Source: Kiritimatiellia bacterium (lineage in GTDB: Bacteria > Verrucomicrobiota > Kiritimatiellia > JAAZAB01). Taken from it: a stretch of 64,000 nt of DNA. The stretch spans positions 67,784 through 131,783 of the forward strand of contig JAQUMN010000005.1 in NCBI GenBank assembly GCA_028718125.1. Direction: 5' to 3'. The notes under the pieces were generated by a model. The model saw only the letters and a list, made by a program, of their open reading frames with translations, ran no database searches and was not told the origin of the DNA. Shown one piece after another: positions 33,875 to 42,928 of the stretch. A program made the translations under genes and the position numbers. The stretch's first letter is position 1; each line of letters opens with the position of its first letter.

Positions 33875-35401
33875 ATGCAGAACCCCTATTGCGATGCGCT
33901 TAAGATCGCGGTTCCTTCGGTGGAGAAGGCTGCCCAGAGCCGAGATGCCTGTATTTACAGCCTGCTTATCGCGGTGCTGCTGGAGCATGGAGGTCCGGTT
34001 ACTCTCGAACAAGCGGCCAAGCGCATAGCTGCGGCCGGTGTCGGCGACGCCAACAATGTGCTGGATTCCCTTAAACGGTGCAGACCGGCACGGCCACCCA
34101 TTTATCGAGATGGAGAATTTTACGAACTCGATCCCCACGATGACGAAGCGGACCTTTGGGCTTTCCGTCTTGGACTACGACCGCCGAAGGTACCGGCAGC
34201 ACGCATTGTCGCGGAGAAGGCGAAGCCGGAGAAACTGCCAAGTCCGGAAACGCCCCTGACGACAGACGAACTAACCGAAGCATGGCGGCGTTATATACCC
34301 ACCGGCTTCTCGTCGCAACGCTTGACAATATCCGTGCTCGACGCCCATGGCAGACCGATGAAACCGGAGGATATCGTAGCCTATGTTCAAGCACGGATGG
34401 AATATCGTTCGCTTTACGTGGATACTGACCGGAATTGGGGGAACAACGCTCCCGTTCGTGTTCGAGAAGACGGCTTATGGGAACTGCGATCCGACCACGA
34501 AGCCGTGCGATCGGCCCGTCACGCTGTGCGAAAACTCATCAAAAATGAACGACGCAATAACCAGCAGACCTGCGCAGTTACCGAGGCCGAAGTTCAGATA
34601 TGGGAGAAAAAGAAAGAGGCGCACGCGGCAGAACTGGAGCGTTTGCAGCGGGTGTTGATTCACGCCTTTCCCATTGACCATCCGAAAGCGTTTGTTCTCA
34701 TTGATTTGAACAAGCGACAAATCAAAACATTTCTCGAAGCGCAAATCACTCAAGTCGGAGAACGCTTAAAATCTTACGAGGTCATAGTTGGGGTGGAGGT
34801 TCGCCACATCCTGCGAATACTTCATTTTGACCAAGGCGACCGACGTCTTCACGAGCTTGGCGCGACCCAGAAGACTCGACAACTCAACCGACGCGGGCGC
34901 ACTCTGAAAATTACGACGGAGATGTTAATCCGTGGTTCTTGTGGAATCGCGCGTCCCTTCGGAGATAAACGAACACTGCTTGCCTACCTATGTAGTGGAC
35001 AAGAAACAAAATTTCGCAAGCGATTGGAGGCAGACGCGAAATCACTTTTTGCACTATATCAATACGGGCGCCTGCATCACTGCGTTCGTCTATATTGGGG
35101 ATTCATCGACGAAAAATTATCGGCACCATGGGCTCACTATGACGAAAGTTGCTTGTATGATCTGATGCGGAGCGCGAATGAACAGAACGTGCCTTTGGAA
35201 ATCGTCGCGGGTAGTGCGCCGGGGTGGGAGGATCCATGGTCACGGGCGCGAGCGGCTTATGCACGCAAGAGTCCGAACAGTTGGCATTATCAGCTTTTCG
35301 ACGCAGATGGTTATCGGATAGACGAAGCAGAAGTTCAAGCGGCATGTCTCATGAAATCCGGGACAAACTTAGCCGCACGGATCGGACGATGCAATAGTTA
35401 A
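33875..35401 (+). CDS. Large protein of unknown function with N-terminal winged-helix-like region
   Basis: The 508-residue protein begins with a helix-turn-helix-like segment (SLLIAVLLEHGGPVTLEQAAKR) and a second one near 150-165. A charged coiled coil (EAEVQIWEKKKEAHAAELERL) lies around 235-260, and VLIDLNKRQIKTFLEAQI opens a mixed domain. The remainder contains LRILHFDQGDRRLHELG and an aromatic-rich end. No family recognised. No strong ribosome-binding site is seen; the TTTATGCAG context allows a leaderless start. It stands alone between the small minus-strand genes and the convergent nuclease-repeat gene. DNA binding is plausible, nothing more. Confidence 0.6.
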   Translation: MQNPYCDALKIAVPSVEKAAQSRDACIYSLLIAVLLEHGGPVTLEQAAKRIAAAGVGDANNVLDSLKRCRPARPPIYRDGEFYELDPHDDEADLWAFRLGLRPPKVPAARIVAEKAKPEKLPSPETPLTTDELTEAWRRYIPTGFSSQRLTISVLDAHGRPMKPEDIVAYVQARMEYRSLYVDTDRNWGNNAPVRVREDGLWELRSDHEAVRSARHAVRKLIKNERRNNQQTCAVTEAEVQIWEKKKEAHAAELERLQRVLIHAFPIDHPKAFVLIDLNKRQIKTFLEAQITQVGERLKSYEVIVGVEVRHILRILHFDQGDRRLHELGATQKTRQLNRRGRTLKITTEMLIRGSCGIARPFGDKRTLLAYLCSGQETKFRKRLEADAKSLFALYQYGRLHHCVRLYWGFIDEKLSAPWAHYDESCLYDLMRSANEQNVPLEIVAGSAPGWEDPWSRARAAYARKSPNSWHYQLFDADGYRIDEAEVQAACLMKSGTNLAARIGRCNS

Positions 35402-35635
35402 CCGCGCTGCGACGAACGACGATAAACAAGGCCCGGTGCAAATCTCTTAAACCTCTCCACCTATAGACATGTTCACGACTCACAATACCTATAAGCCTGG
35501 GTAACCTTGGCCGCCTTGGAATCATCTGACGTGGACGCGTTTTCCGGATGGCGTAGAACCGGGAGCACCATACCGGATCAGTGCTTGGGAATCCGACTCC
35601 ATTATTAATTACACTGTACTTTATTACCTCCTATG

Positions 35636-38600
35636 TCATTGAACATCACCAGATGTCCCAGACGCACAATCGCGTAGCCAACGTATGGCTTCCAGAACGG
35701 GTACATTCTCCTGGCCTGATGGAATGATCGGATCGTCATCCTTCTGAATCGCGATACAGTCTGGATCGTGCCGTCCAATTTCCCAGGCCTCCCGCACGTA
35801 CAGTTCGCGCTTGCCAATACAAGAGTCCAACACGGCTTGTGGTTGGGACTGCCCATCTTGAAGTATGGCATAGCCGAGGAAGTATTGCCCAAACTTATGA
35901 AAGCATTTAAGAAACTTCGTAAGATTGTAATCTGAATTAGGTTCCATTGTGTTAATTCGTGAGATCATAAATGCCTGTTTCGTCTCTGATGCCGCAAATG
36001 CCACGGTAGGATTGACTCCAATAACAATACGGTATGAATGTGGCGCTGTTTTCTGCATATGGCGGACTATAGAGATTCTCAGGAACTCTTTACGATCTCC
36101 CTGGCCGAATTCCTTCCGCCAATTGCTGAAGATCTGCCCCGCGGCTTTGGGATCTCTAAAAAGAAGTGCGAGAATAGGTGGCGCGGAGAACCTTTCGTCC
36201 CATAAAAACACCGTTCCTGACCACTTCGCCCGATTCCAGAGTGCTTCACGAATAAGCGACACAGTCTTGACTTCCGTGTGCTTAAGTCGCTCAGTATCCA
36301 GGAGTTTAACCGGCGATTTGTTTGTGGCAGTAGTTACCTCAGGAGAGGAATTCTTCCGCGTCCTCTCCCCGTTTGTCTTGCGGTCGGTGCTATCCCATTC
36401 TTCCCATCGTCGTAATGGATACTCTTTCGCGTTTGGCAAACTCCATGCTGTGATGCTCGTTTTTGGGTCCCGGCCCAAAACGTTTCCTAACGTCACAAAA
36501 CTCCCTGTGAAGTTAAGAGCCCGTTCATCAGCATGCTCATCTCGGAAAAGTTTTGTCGCCACTGCCTCTGGGTCCCCAAGGAGAAACACCCTGACTAAAA
36601 TCAACGAAAGACACTCCAGCAACTTGCCCTTGACCTCTCCCTGTGCTGCCGATGACATGCTATGCGAGTCGAAATCGCCGCACTTCAACAACAAGTGTGG
36701 TGTTCCGTCTGGCTCTGCCAATTCAAAGGAAAAGGGTGGCAGGACGAAGTCCGACTTGCGGATAGTAACCCTCAATATGGGCTCTCGGGCTACCAAGCGT
36801 TCGGTCAGACCAGTAGCAAGCAGACTCTCAAGGGCCGCCAGCATTGATTCCGCCAGAAGAATACAGACTGGTCCATTCTCGCTCTCGATCACGATTTGGC
36901 ATCCGAGGAGTCGCGACTCAAGAGTGACCGTGCGACATTCGTATAGTGAAGGCTTGTCGGGAATGTCTTCTGCGGCCGGTTGGCCTCGCCATTTTACGAA
37001 GAATTCATGTCTATCTTGTGGGGTGTCGCCTTTAGGCAGGTCGTCCTCGTAACCGAGTGCAAACCGAAGCGCTACTGCCGAATTGTTTAATCCCAGTCCG
37101 TCGAGAACATCGGGAAGACACGATAACTGTTTCAGTTGCCAGACATCAGCTTTCAGAAACAAGATACCCAGAATGGCACTGAACTCCAATTCGCCCTGCA
37201 TTAGGAAATCCACGGTATATCCCTGATCAACGAGCACGCGCTTGACGCACCTATCGATTTCGTGCCACGCTAACGCATGTGGCACACGGCCCAGCTGCAA
37301 TTCCAACCACTTCATACGACTGCAGCATTCCGCCTGCATCTCGGTCACATCGGCGTAGGTCCAGAATTCATTGGTGGCAATTGATGCGGCAGTCACAAGT
37401 GATCCGCGCGCAGCCCATAGGAGCCCGACGCGTTCATAAGCAGCTCCACACAAGTATAATGTTTTGACCAAATCATGGCGGCTCTCATGCTTATACAGCG
37501 GGACAAGCGCACGACCAAATGTCCGAATAGCGTCGTATGGCTTATCCCGCCGCAATTGGGCAACGCCTCGTTTGTAGAGTAACCGCGCGGCAGAGACGTC
37601 TCCATCTCGTGCGGCAGAGACACTGAGTAATGTCTCAAAAAGTTCCTCATATGCTGGTCGGTCGCCCACGACTTGACCCACCTCGGTCAATACATCAACC
37701 AGCGGTTCGAATGGGAACCCCACCAAACCACTGCATTGGCGAACCACATCTCGAAGGTCGTGGAGTGTATTATCGATCTCTTGAGGAGAGGCCGGCACAA
37801 GCGCAACTTGAAGGGACATTTGAAGGCGAAGTGCTCGAGCCTGTAAGGCTGCACTTGGCCGGGCAGGCTCACCCATTATGCGTTCCAACTCAGCGACGAC
37901 AATATGTGTCCGATCATCTAGTGAGACGTCCGATGCTTCCGCATCATCCTTCCTGACCAAAGCATGCAAAATGGTCCAAAGATTCATCAGCAGTTCGAGG
38001 TCATAAACATTTTCGCTCCCTATAGCATATTTCTCAACTTGGCTGTAAAGGTCCAAAAACGATTTAAAATCTTCGTACCACCAATAGGCAGTCCACGCCT
38101 GCTGATATACGGCTACCAGGCACTGGTGAGAATTACCGTGTTCCTCGGCAGCCCTTCGAGCGCGAAGAAACTTTCCCTCTGTCTCTTGGCGCGGACGGTC
38201 AAGACCCCGCGATACTTCGGCAGCTTCGATACAATCGGCTACAAACTGCATGCCGAACCGCCCATGCTCACTCGAATCTTTAATTCGCGCTTCAATCTCC
38301 TCCAAGTCCTGCTCTCGCTGGAGATCAAGCGGCCCTTTCCGCACAATCTTTCTCAAAGCCGTGGAGAGCTTAAGCTCATCTATAGCGACGTTCTCCATCC
38401 CACCGAGGAAGACTCGGTCGAGTATCCATGACCGATCCAAGATACGAACATCTAGTTTGTGGGTTGTCCGCAATTCATCTTCAATTTCAGCACGAACTCT
38501 GTCGGCGATATACTGGCTACTAATGAAGAATGCTCTGCGATAGCCACGCTGAGTTGCTGCAATCTTGGCTATGTCTGCTCTTACCTTGCCTCGCCAGTCT

Positions 38601-39022
38601 TTCTTGGCACTAAATGCGAACGCCCACCGCTCCTCTGCAGCTTCTCTGCCAATGCCGGTGTACCAAGCGTAAGATAGTCTATCTGAGACCGGAAAAGTCT
38701 CCGTGTCAACCTTGCTGTCTCCCCCGCCGGTGGGACCAGTATGTGGTATTAGGTTTGGGCAGATATTGCGTTCCGCGAGACGGCGTGCGAAATTTTCAAA
38801 ATCGGTTTCTTGACTCCGACTCGTGAGAGTTTCTATATGATACTCAAGGATAGCACGGTCTAACAACGGCCTTTCTTCCACAACGGAGTCGCTAAACCGT
38901 TCGGGGCGTCGTGCCCGAAGGAATTCCCGTGGAGAAAAATTTTGGTCTTTCGCTTGTTGGTATTGCTTCGTCAACTGGATCTTCCTATTCGAGTTTCTAT
39001 CACTTATTGTGCGCTTGTGCAT
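35636..39022 (-). CDS. Giant protein: Mrr-like nuclease domain plus TPR-like repeats
   Basis: The 1128-residue protein has an N-terminal restriction-endonuclease-like module (about 60-215). TGPTGGGDSKVDTETF (near 95-110) supplies the D and E, FAFSAKKDW (near 135-143) the lysine strand, then RAFFISSQYIADRVRAEIE and LDRSWILDRVF. From about 230 to 640 come repeated helix pairs of TPR type, such as LYKRGVAQLRRDKPYDAIRTF. The C-terminal 450 residues are a separate, unassigned domain. Such nuclease-repeat proteins are typical single-gene or two-gene antiphage effectors, where the repeats sense and the nuclease cuts. It is alone on the minus strand within an otherwise plus-strand element. The nuclease call is good; the target is unknown. 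Confidence 0.72.
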   Translation of the reverse strand: MHKRTISDRNSNRKIQLTKQYQQAKDQNFSPREFLRARRPERFSDSVVEERPLLDRAILEYHIETLTSRSQETDFENFARRLAERNICPNLIPHTGPTGGGDSKVDTETFPVSDRLSYAWYTGIGREAAEERWAFAFSAKKDWRGKVRADIAKIAATQRGYRRAFFISSQYIADRVRAEIEDELRTTHKLDVRILDRSWILDRVFLGGMENVAIDELKLSTALRKIVRKGPLDLQREQDLEEIEARIKDSSEHGRFGMQFVADCIEAAEVSRGLDRPRQETEGKFLRARRAAEEHGNSHQCLVAVYQQAWTAYWWYEDFKSFLDLYSQVEKYAIGSENVYDLELLMNLWTILHALVRKDDAEASDVSLDDRTHIVVAELERIMGEPARPSAALQARALRLQMSLQVALVPASPQEIDNTLHDLRDVVRQCSGLVGFPFEPLVDVLTEVGQVVGDRPAYEELFETLLSVSAARDGDVSAARLLYKRGVAQLRRDKPYDAIRTFGRALVPLYKHESRHDLVKTLYLCGAAYERVGLLWAARGSLVTAASIATNEFWTYADVTEMQAECCSRMKWLELQLGRVPHALAWHEIDRCVKRVLVDQGYTVDFLMQGELEFSAILGILFLKADVWQLKQLSCLPDVLDGLGLNNSAVALRFALGYEDDLPKGDTPQDRHEFFVKWRGQPAAEDIPDKPSLYECRTVTLESRLLGCQIVIESENGPVCILLAESMLAALESLLATGLTERLVAREPILRVTIRKSDFVLPPFSFELAEPDGTPHLLLKCGDFDSHSMSSAAQGEVKGKLLECLSLILVRVFLLGDPEAVATKLFRDEHADERALNFTGSFVTLGNVLGRDPKTSITAWSLPNAKEYPLRRWEEWDSTDRKTNGERTRKNSSPEVTTATNKSPVKLLDTERLKHTEVKTVSLIREALWNRAKWSGTVFLWDERFSAPPILALLFRDPKAAGQIFSNWRKEFGQGDRKEFLRISIVRHMQKTAPHSYRIVIGVNPTVAFAASETKQAFMISRINTMEPNSDYNLTKFLKCFHKFGQYFLGYAILQDGQSQPQAVLDSCIGKRELYVREAWEIGRHDPDCIAIQKDDDPIIPSGQENVPVLEAIRWLRDCASGTSGDVQ

Positions 39023-39210
39023 CTCCTGCTAAAGTTCATGCTGATGGTATGTGTCAACCCCTCTGCGGATTGACAAATATCCTTCAGTGTGTCGCATGCG
39101 ACCAGCATGGGCGTGATGCAAACAGAGTGCAATTCCCCTGCGGGAACGCCACGGATGAAAGAACGCCATCTCAAGGATAACACCAGAGGAATATAGCCTG
39201 TCAAGGGCGA

Positions 39211-39444
39211 TTAAGCTATTTGTAAATACTCAAACGCCTTCTGCAACGCCAGGATTGCCTTTGGAATCTCTCTTAGTGTCATAGCGGACGTGCTCCGCCA
39301 GTGTCCGGTCTTGTCGCGGTAGCGCACTTCCAGAACGACCTTGGGTAGTTCGATCTCCTTGCCGTCCTTCATTACGAGATTCCTGAATATTGAAACTCGG
39401 CAAGGGCCTACCATAATAATTTCTTCGGGTGGGTTGTTCCGCAT
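39211..39444 (-). CDS. Small PC4/Pur-alpha-like protein
   Basis: The 77-residue protein is read from the ATG at 39444 (AAGGAAC before it). An upstream open extension to 39720 lacks a better start and overlaps promoter-like sequences. ELPKVVLEVRYRDKTGHW is followed by STSAMTLREIPKAILALQKA and YLQ. This strand-turn-strand-helix order is that of small PC4- or Pur-alpha-like single-strand-binding proteins found in plasmids and uncultured prokaryotes. It faces away from SSB, which it may complement in replication. Family assignment is by recollection of pattern and moderate. Confidence 0.55.
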   Translation of the reverse strand: MRNNPPEEIIMVGPCRVSIFRNLVMKDGKEIELPKVVLEVRYRDKTGHWRSTSAMTLREIPKAILALQKAFEYLQIA

Positions 39445-39871
39445 GTTCCTTATCTGGTACTTGTACCCATAGGAAATAGATACATACCTACAGGTAAGCG
39501 ACTGGACCGCCTTCCGGAAGTAAGTCGCACACCCCCATAAGGCATCCTGAGTATTTAAGCGTTGTCCTTCCGGAGTGAAGACGCTCAATCGCCAAACCGG
39601 AAGATTTATAAGCCTGGTTTCCCTTCCACTCCTGACAAACGACTCATGAGCAGGAGTTTCCTGTTCGCCTAAATCGCACCGCGTATGCGGAACGTAGCGC
39701 TGACGTGGATGTTGCCGCATCCGGAGCGTCTTTGCTTCTCAAGCACGGCAAATTCATTCGGAGCGCAAGCTCCCATTCACTCAACACGGAAAGGAGGTGT
39801 TTCCACCGTTATTCCGGCCAACCGGAACACCTTGCTCATGAGTCAAAACACAAACCGAAAGGAGCCGTTCA
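39445..39871. other. Divergent control region between the small PC4-like gene and ssb
   Basis: No separate gene is supported. On the minus strand CTTAAATAC (39551-39560) and CTTATAAAT (39606-39614) are TATA-like. On the plus strand AAAGGAG at 39857-39863 is the ssb ribosome-binding site, and AAAGGAGGTG at 39790-39799 is a second strong ribosome-binding-like sequence with no good start after it. Confidence 0.45.
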
Positions 39872-40228
39872 ATGAACAAGTTCATAGGTGTCGGCACTCT
39901 GCCGAGAAACGGGATTCTAAACGGATCGGACAAGAAAGTTCTCCGGTTCACACTGGCCACATTAATCGGCCGCAACAAGAAAACGAAGAAAGACATCTGG
40001 TCGTATGTGCCCTGCGTGGTCTTCAAGCCATCGGAGGGGACCATCAACCTTCTGACCGTGGACACCAAGGGTGTGATGATCGGGCTGGAAGGCCGGGTTA
40101 ACACATCTAAGTATGAGGCCAAGGACCACACGACGAAGTACTCAACTGAGGTCGTGGTTGACGAGCGAAGCATTAGGCTCCTCCAAGTCACTGTCAGCGG
40201 CGAACCGGCCAAAGACAAGGTGGCGTGA
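39872..40228 (+). CDS. ssb: Single-stranded DNA-binding protein, SSB family
   Basis: The 118-residue protein is a short OB-fold SSB. MNKFIGVGTLPRNGIL opens strand 1, LRFTLATLIGR follows, then DIWSYVPCVVF (aromatic ssDNA-binding strand), VMIGLEGRVNTSKYE, and a final strand STEVVVDER. The usual acidic C-terminal tip for partner binding is absent (it ends GEPAKDKVA), as in many plasmid SSBs. AAAGGAG precedes the ATG. RadC follows after 3 bases, so the two form a plasmid-maintenance pair. Role: protect single strands during element replication or transfer. Confidence 0.85.
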   Translation: MNKFIGVGTLPRNGILNGSDKKVLRFTLATLIGRNKKTKKDIWSYVPCVVFKPSEGTINLLTVDTKGVMIGLEGRVNTSKYEAKDHTTKYSTEVVVDERSIRLLQVTVSGEPAKDKVA

Positions 40229-40231
40229 TGT

Positions 40232-40693
40232 ATGAACTACGTCACGGCGCTGATTCAACTTCCGCTCATCAGGGAGACCCGGAAAGAACGAATCCGGACT
40301 CCCGAAGATGTGGCACGAGTGTGCTCTGACATTCGAGATCTGGCCCAGGAGACGTTCCACGTCCTGATGCTGAATGCCAAGAATAACCTGATCAATCGGA
40401 TCATGGCGACAGTTGGAATTGTGGATGCGTCCTTGGTTCATCCCAGGGAAATCTTCAGGCAGGCGGTGGCGGAAAACGCGGCGGCGGTTGTGCTCGTGCA
40501 CAATCATCCTTCCGGCGATCCGACACCCAGCGCTGAAGATATCAGGATAACGCGGCAAATAGTCGAGGCCGGCAGAATTCTCGGCATTCAGGTGACGGAT
40601 CACGTCATCATTGGCCGGGAGTCGGAATCGTCACGCGGATTCCTGAGCATGAGAGAACAGGGCCTGTGCGACTTCACAGGGAATAAATCATAG
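40232..40693 (+). CDS. radC: RadC-like JAB-domain protein
   Basis: The 153-residue protein is the RadC/MPN domain alone: RTPEDVARVC at the start, ETFHVLMLNAKNNLI, then VVLVHNHPSGDPTPSAED, the JAMM motif of RadC with H-x-H-P and S-x-x-D, and a terminal VTDHVIIGRES strand. The N-terminal helix-hairpin-helix of chromosomal RadC is missing, as in many plasmid and ICE copies. It starts 3 bases after ssb. RadC function is unsettled; it is a frequent marker of conjugative elements. A second, distinct JAMM protein lies at 49431. Confidence 0.88.
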   Translation: MNYVTALIQLPLIRETRKERIRTPEDVARVCSDIRDLAQETFHVLMLNAKNNLINRIMATVGIVDASLVHPREIFRQAVAENAAAVVLVHNHPSGDPTPSAEDIRITRQIVEAGRILGIQVTDHVIIGRESESSRGFLSMREQGLCDFTGNKS

Positions 40694-40708
40694 AAGGAGG
40701 TGATTGTC

Positions 40709-40909
40709 ATGTATTCCCCGAAAATATCTGAAGACCTTGTTCACGTCTTATATTTCGTGGCCAAGGATCGACGAATGCCTATGACCAGGCTCGTGGACAA
40801 CATTATCCGCGGTGCCCTCGCCTCGAATAGCCCGCCTCAAGGGAAGCTGGTTTCAACTCAATCTGAAACCGGCCTTCCCCAATCAGAACCGTGCAATGCG
40901 GTTGCCTGA
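40709..40909 (+). CDS. Ribbon-helix-helix DNA-binding protein
   Basis: The 66-residue protein starts at the ATG at 40709 after GAAGGAGGTG; a GTG nine bases upstream overlaps that site. MYSPKISEDLVHVLYFVAKDRRMPMTRLVDN... has the strand-helix-helix of RHH/CopG proteins, with an unstructured tail. It follows radC by 15 bases and is followed by hairpins, so it probably closes the ssb-radC operon and may regulate it or plasmid copy number. An antitoxin role lacks a toxin neighbour. Confidence 0.65.
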   Translation: MYSPKISEDLVHVLYFVAKDRRMPMTRLVDNIIRGALASNSPPQGKLVSTQSETGLPQSEPCNAVA

Positions 40910-41055
40910 ATCCCGCCGCCTTTCCCATCTCCGGAACCGAAAGCCGTGAAAAGCTGTTTTAGGGCGCATTGTGTTCTGAAACGGTCAAGAACCGGCTGTT
41001 GATGCATCGACCTGAGACGCGGAAATAAGGCCTGAAACAAGCCAGAAACAAACGA

Positions 41056-41077
41056 TTCCGGTCTATTCCGACCGGAA
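41056..41077. terminator. Hairpin with A-run (possible terminator)
   Basis: TTCCGGTC and GACCGGAA pair around 6 bases. Plus-strand read-through meets A rather than T, so it is a better terminator on the minus strand or simply a structural hairpin. Confidence 0.4.
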
Positions 41078-41088
41078 AAAAGGTCGAA

Positions 41089-41128
41089 GGGGCGGTTTGC
41101 TCGGTAAAACAGCGACCGCCCTTTTTTT
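41089..41128 (+). terminator. Intrinsic terminator after the ssb-radC-RHH operon
   Basis: GGGGCGGT pairs with ACCGCCC and is followed by seven T. It lies only 18 bases before the ATG at 41147, directly upstream of that gene's AAAGGAG site, so it may also act as an attenuator for the next operon. Confidence 0.75.
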
Positions 41129-41146
41129 CAGGAAAGGAGTTGGATC

Positions 41147-41806
41147 ATGAACAGTCAAGCAATGGCTTTGGATTTGTGCCCATCGGAGTCCGTGCTGGAC
41201 GGATGGATGCACTCGTTTGGGGTGTATTACCCACGGTGGAACGCCATAAGGCATCAAAACTCACCATGGAGCAAGGCAGTGATTATGGCCAAGCGAAAAC
41301 ACGAGTCGGTTATCGAACGATTTGGAATGATCATTGCCAGCCACCTATACCCCCTCTTGAAACCAAGAGAGGACTATATCATTACCCCGGTTCCTGGCGA
41401 ACAGGAACGGGAACGCTGCCTGTTCCAAGGGCTGGAACGGTGCGTTACGGAGATACTGGCCGACTGTATCCACATCGGACTGAGGGGCAATGATAGCGTT
41501 ACGGTTGAAAACCTGTTGGTTCAGGTCAAGCCAAAGGCCAAACGGCAGCACCAGTGCCTCAACATAGCGGAGCGCATGGTTAACGTGCGGAACATCTATG
41601 CCGTTATGAACAGGGGACGGGTTTACGGCAAAAATATCATCTTGGTGGATGATGTCATTACGTCTGGCGCGACCATGGCCGAATGCGCCCGTATTCTTCG
41701 AGAATCAGGCGCTTCGGCTGTCATGGGCGTGGCCCTTGCCAGAACGGTCCGTTTGAACCAGCCGGAAGTCAGCCATGCCGACGCCATGGGGGACAGCGGC
41801 TTATGA
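41147..41806 (+). CDS. ComF-like phosphoribosyltransferase
   Basis: The 219-residue protein has the type I PRTase signature KNIILVDDVITSGATMAECA near 160-180, preceded by a hood-like N-terminal region with SVIERFGMIIASHL and VPGEQERERCLFQGLERC. The layout resembles ComF, the competence-associated PRTase, without the N-terminal zinc ribbon. AAAGGAG and ATG follow directly after the terminator at 41089-41128. Its stop overlaps the next start (ATGA), so three small genes (41147, 41803, 42099) form a coupled set. ComF-like proteins on mobile elements have no settled role; DNA uptake or nucleotide salvage are options. Confidence 0.75.
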   Translation: MNSQAMALDLCPSESVLDGWMHSFGVYYPRWNAIRHQNSPWSKAVIMAKRKHESVIERFGMIIASHLYPLLKPREDYIITPVPGEQERERCLFQGLERCVTEILADCIHIGLRGNDSVTVENLLVQVKPKAKRQHQCLNIAERMVNVRNIYAVMNRGRVYGKNIILVDDVITSGATMAECARILRESGASAVMGVALARTVRLNQPEVSHADAMGDSGL

Positions 41807-42099
41807 AAATATTAGTTGAGTTCAAGCGTGAGACCTATGGCCACGATCATCGCGCCATCAATAAACACAGCGAAAGGTGGTTCCGCGACAACTGCGGCCG
41901 CCTTTTTGTGCTGTCCCGAACCTTAGACGGATGTCCTCCGTTTTTCGAGGCATACGGACCATTCGCTGAATCCCACGAAGGGGTTCTGCCCAGACTCCGG
42001 GTGGCCGGAAAGGAATACTGGGGCAAAGGTTGGACATGGAAACAGGCAATCAAGGCGTTCTGCGCTGAAATCGGCGCAAACAGCGGGAGGAAACGATAA
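41803..42099 (+). CDS. Small protein of unknown function
   Basis: The 98-residue protein starts at the ATG overlapping the phosphoribosyltransferase stop. It has an aromatic-rich middle (CPPFFEAYGPF) and ends with KGWTWKQAIKAFCAEIGAN, a helix with two tryptophans, then a basic tail. No family recognised. It is translationally coupled on both sides: its stop overlaps the start of the zinc-ribbon gene at 42099. A co-factor of the phosphoribosyltransferase is the simplest guess. Confidence 0.6.
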   Translation: MKILVEFKRETYGHDHRAINKHSERWFRDNCGRLFVLSRTLDGCPPFFEAYGPFAESHEGVLPRLRVAGKEYWGKGWTWKQAIKAFCAEIGANSGRKR

Positions 42100-42296
42100 T
42101 GGCTTATCTATGCGAAAGCTGCCGGGAAGTGTATGAAAGTGAAGAATCCATGGCGGTGTTTAAGGACATGCCGGTTTTGGATTGGAAAGAGGATGCCGAA
42201 GGCATGCGATTGTCTGGCGAGTGCCCGTTGTGCGGCGGGATGGTTTTGCCAACGGAGGACAAGTTGCCGGAAACTACCACCGCGATGGCCAGCTAA
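42099..42296 (+). CDS. Small zinc-ribbon protein
   Basis: The 65-residue protein begins MAYLCESCREVYES and later has GECPLCGGMVLP, giving two CxxC pairs about 37 residues apart, a one-zinc ribbon. Between them lies an acidic segment. It overlaps the gene before it by one base (TAATG). The ribbon probably binds nucleic acid or a protein partner. It is the last gene of the phosphoribosyltransferase set. Confidence 0.65.
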   Translation: MAYLCESCREVYESEESMAVFKDMPVLDWKEDAEGMRLSGECPLCGGMVLPTEDKLPETTTAMAS

Positions 42297-42407
42297 AGGG
42301 ATAAGAAGAGCACGGGGCAGATTGCCTGTCAACGGACAGGCCTGCCCCAGTGCGGACAGTGAGCTGAAAGCGGGCAAAAGAGAGAATATTCCCGAAAATG
42401 GAGAAAT

Positions 42408-42824
42408 ATGAACACTGATGAAATATTTGGCGAAGTGATTTCCCGATACACTCGGGCGCAAGCCATTGAGGATGGAATATTGGTTGACGTCACGGAAATG
42501 GCGCGAGAGGCAGGGATTAAACACCCGACAGCCATAACAGTCGGCGTATTTGATGATTATGTGCATGTCCCAAAGGCACTGGAAGGAATACAGGACGAAC
42601 AGGGACGGCTCTGGGACATTCTCTGGATGTTCGCCTGGCATGTCAAGATTGGCGAGATCAACGGCAACGAGGGGATATTTGAGGTGTCGTTTCTGACATA
42701 TGAGGCCAAGGTGGCAAACGACATAGCAAAAAGCCGGAACGAAATAATCACGTTAAAGGCAGTATGTGGACCGAACGATGATGGATCGCCCTGCATCACG
42801 ATCATGAAGCCGGATGAGGATTGA
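42408..42824 (+). CDS. DUF6573-family protein
   Basis: The 138-residue protein matches the DUF6573 pattern: DEIFGEVISRYTRAQAIEDG, then LVDVTEMAREAGI, VGVFDDYVHVP, and QGRLWDILWMFAWHVK, ending in LKAVCGPNDDGSPCITIM. The family is common on plasmids and ICEs; its biochemical role is unknown. It is preceded by 110 gene-free bases and followed by an intrinsic terminator, so it may be a single-gene transcript or the end of the preceding operon. Confidence 0.8.
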   Translation: MNTDEIFGEVISRYTRAQAIEDGILVDVTEMAREAGIKHPTAITVGVFDDYVHVPKALEGIQDEQGRLWDILWMFAWHVKIGEINGNEGIFEVSFLTYEAKVANDIAKSRNEIITLKAVCGPNDDGSPCITIMKPDED

Positions 42825-42868
42825 AATTCCACCGTTTTTTTCCGGCTGTTGAGTTCTTCTTTTTTTCT

Positions 42869-42899
42869 GCCCGAGTCATTCTTGACTCGGGCTTTCTTT
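42869..42899 (+). terminator. Intrinsic terminator after the DUF6573 gene
   Basis: GCCCGAGTC and GACTCGGGC form a perfect 9-bp stem with a 6-base loop, followed by TTTCTTT. A clear bacterial-type terminator. Confidence 0.85.
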
Positions 42900-42928
42900 C
42901 CCGCTTAGCGGCAGCTCTCGCAAGCCAT

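Noticed and set aside
35949-37052. 367-residue plus-strand frame
   Set aside because: Antisense of the nuclease-repeat gene; serine/arginine-rich shadow translation.
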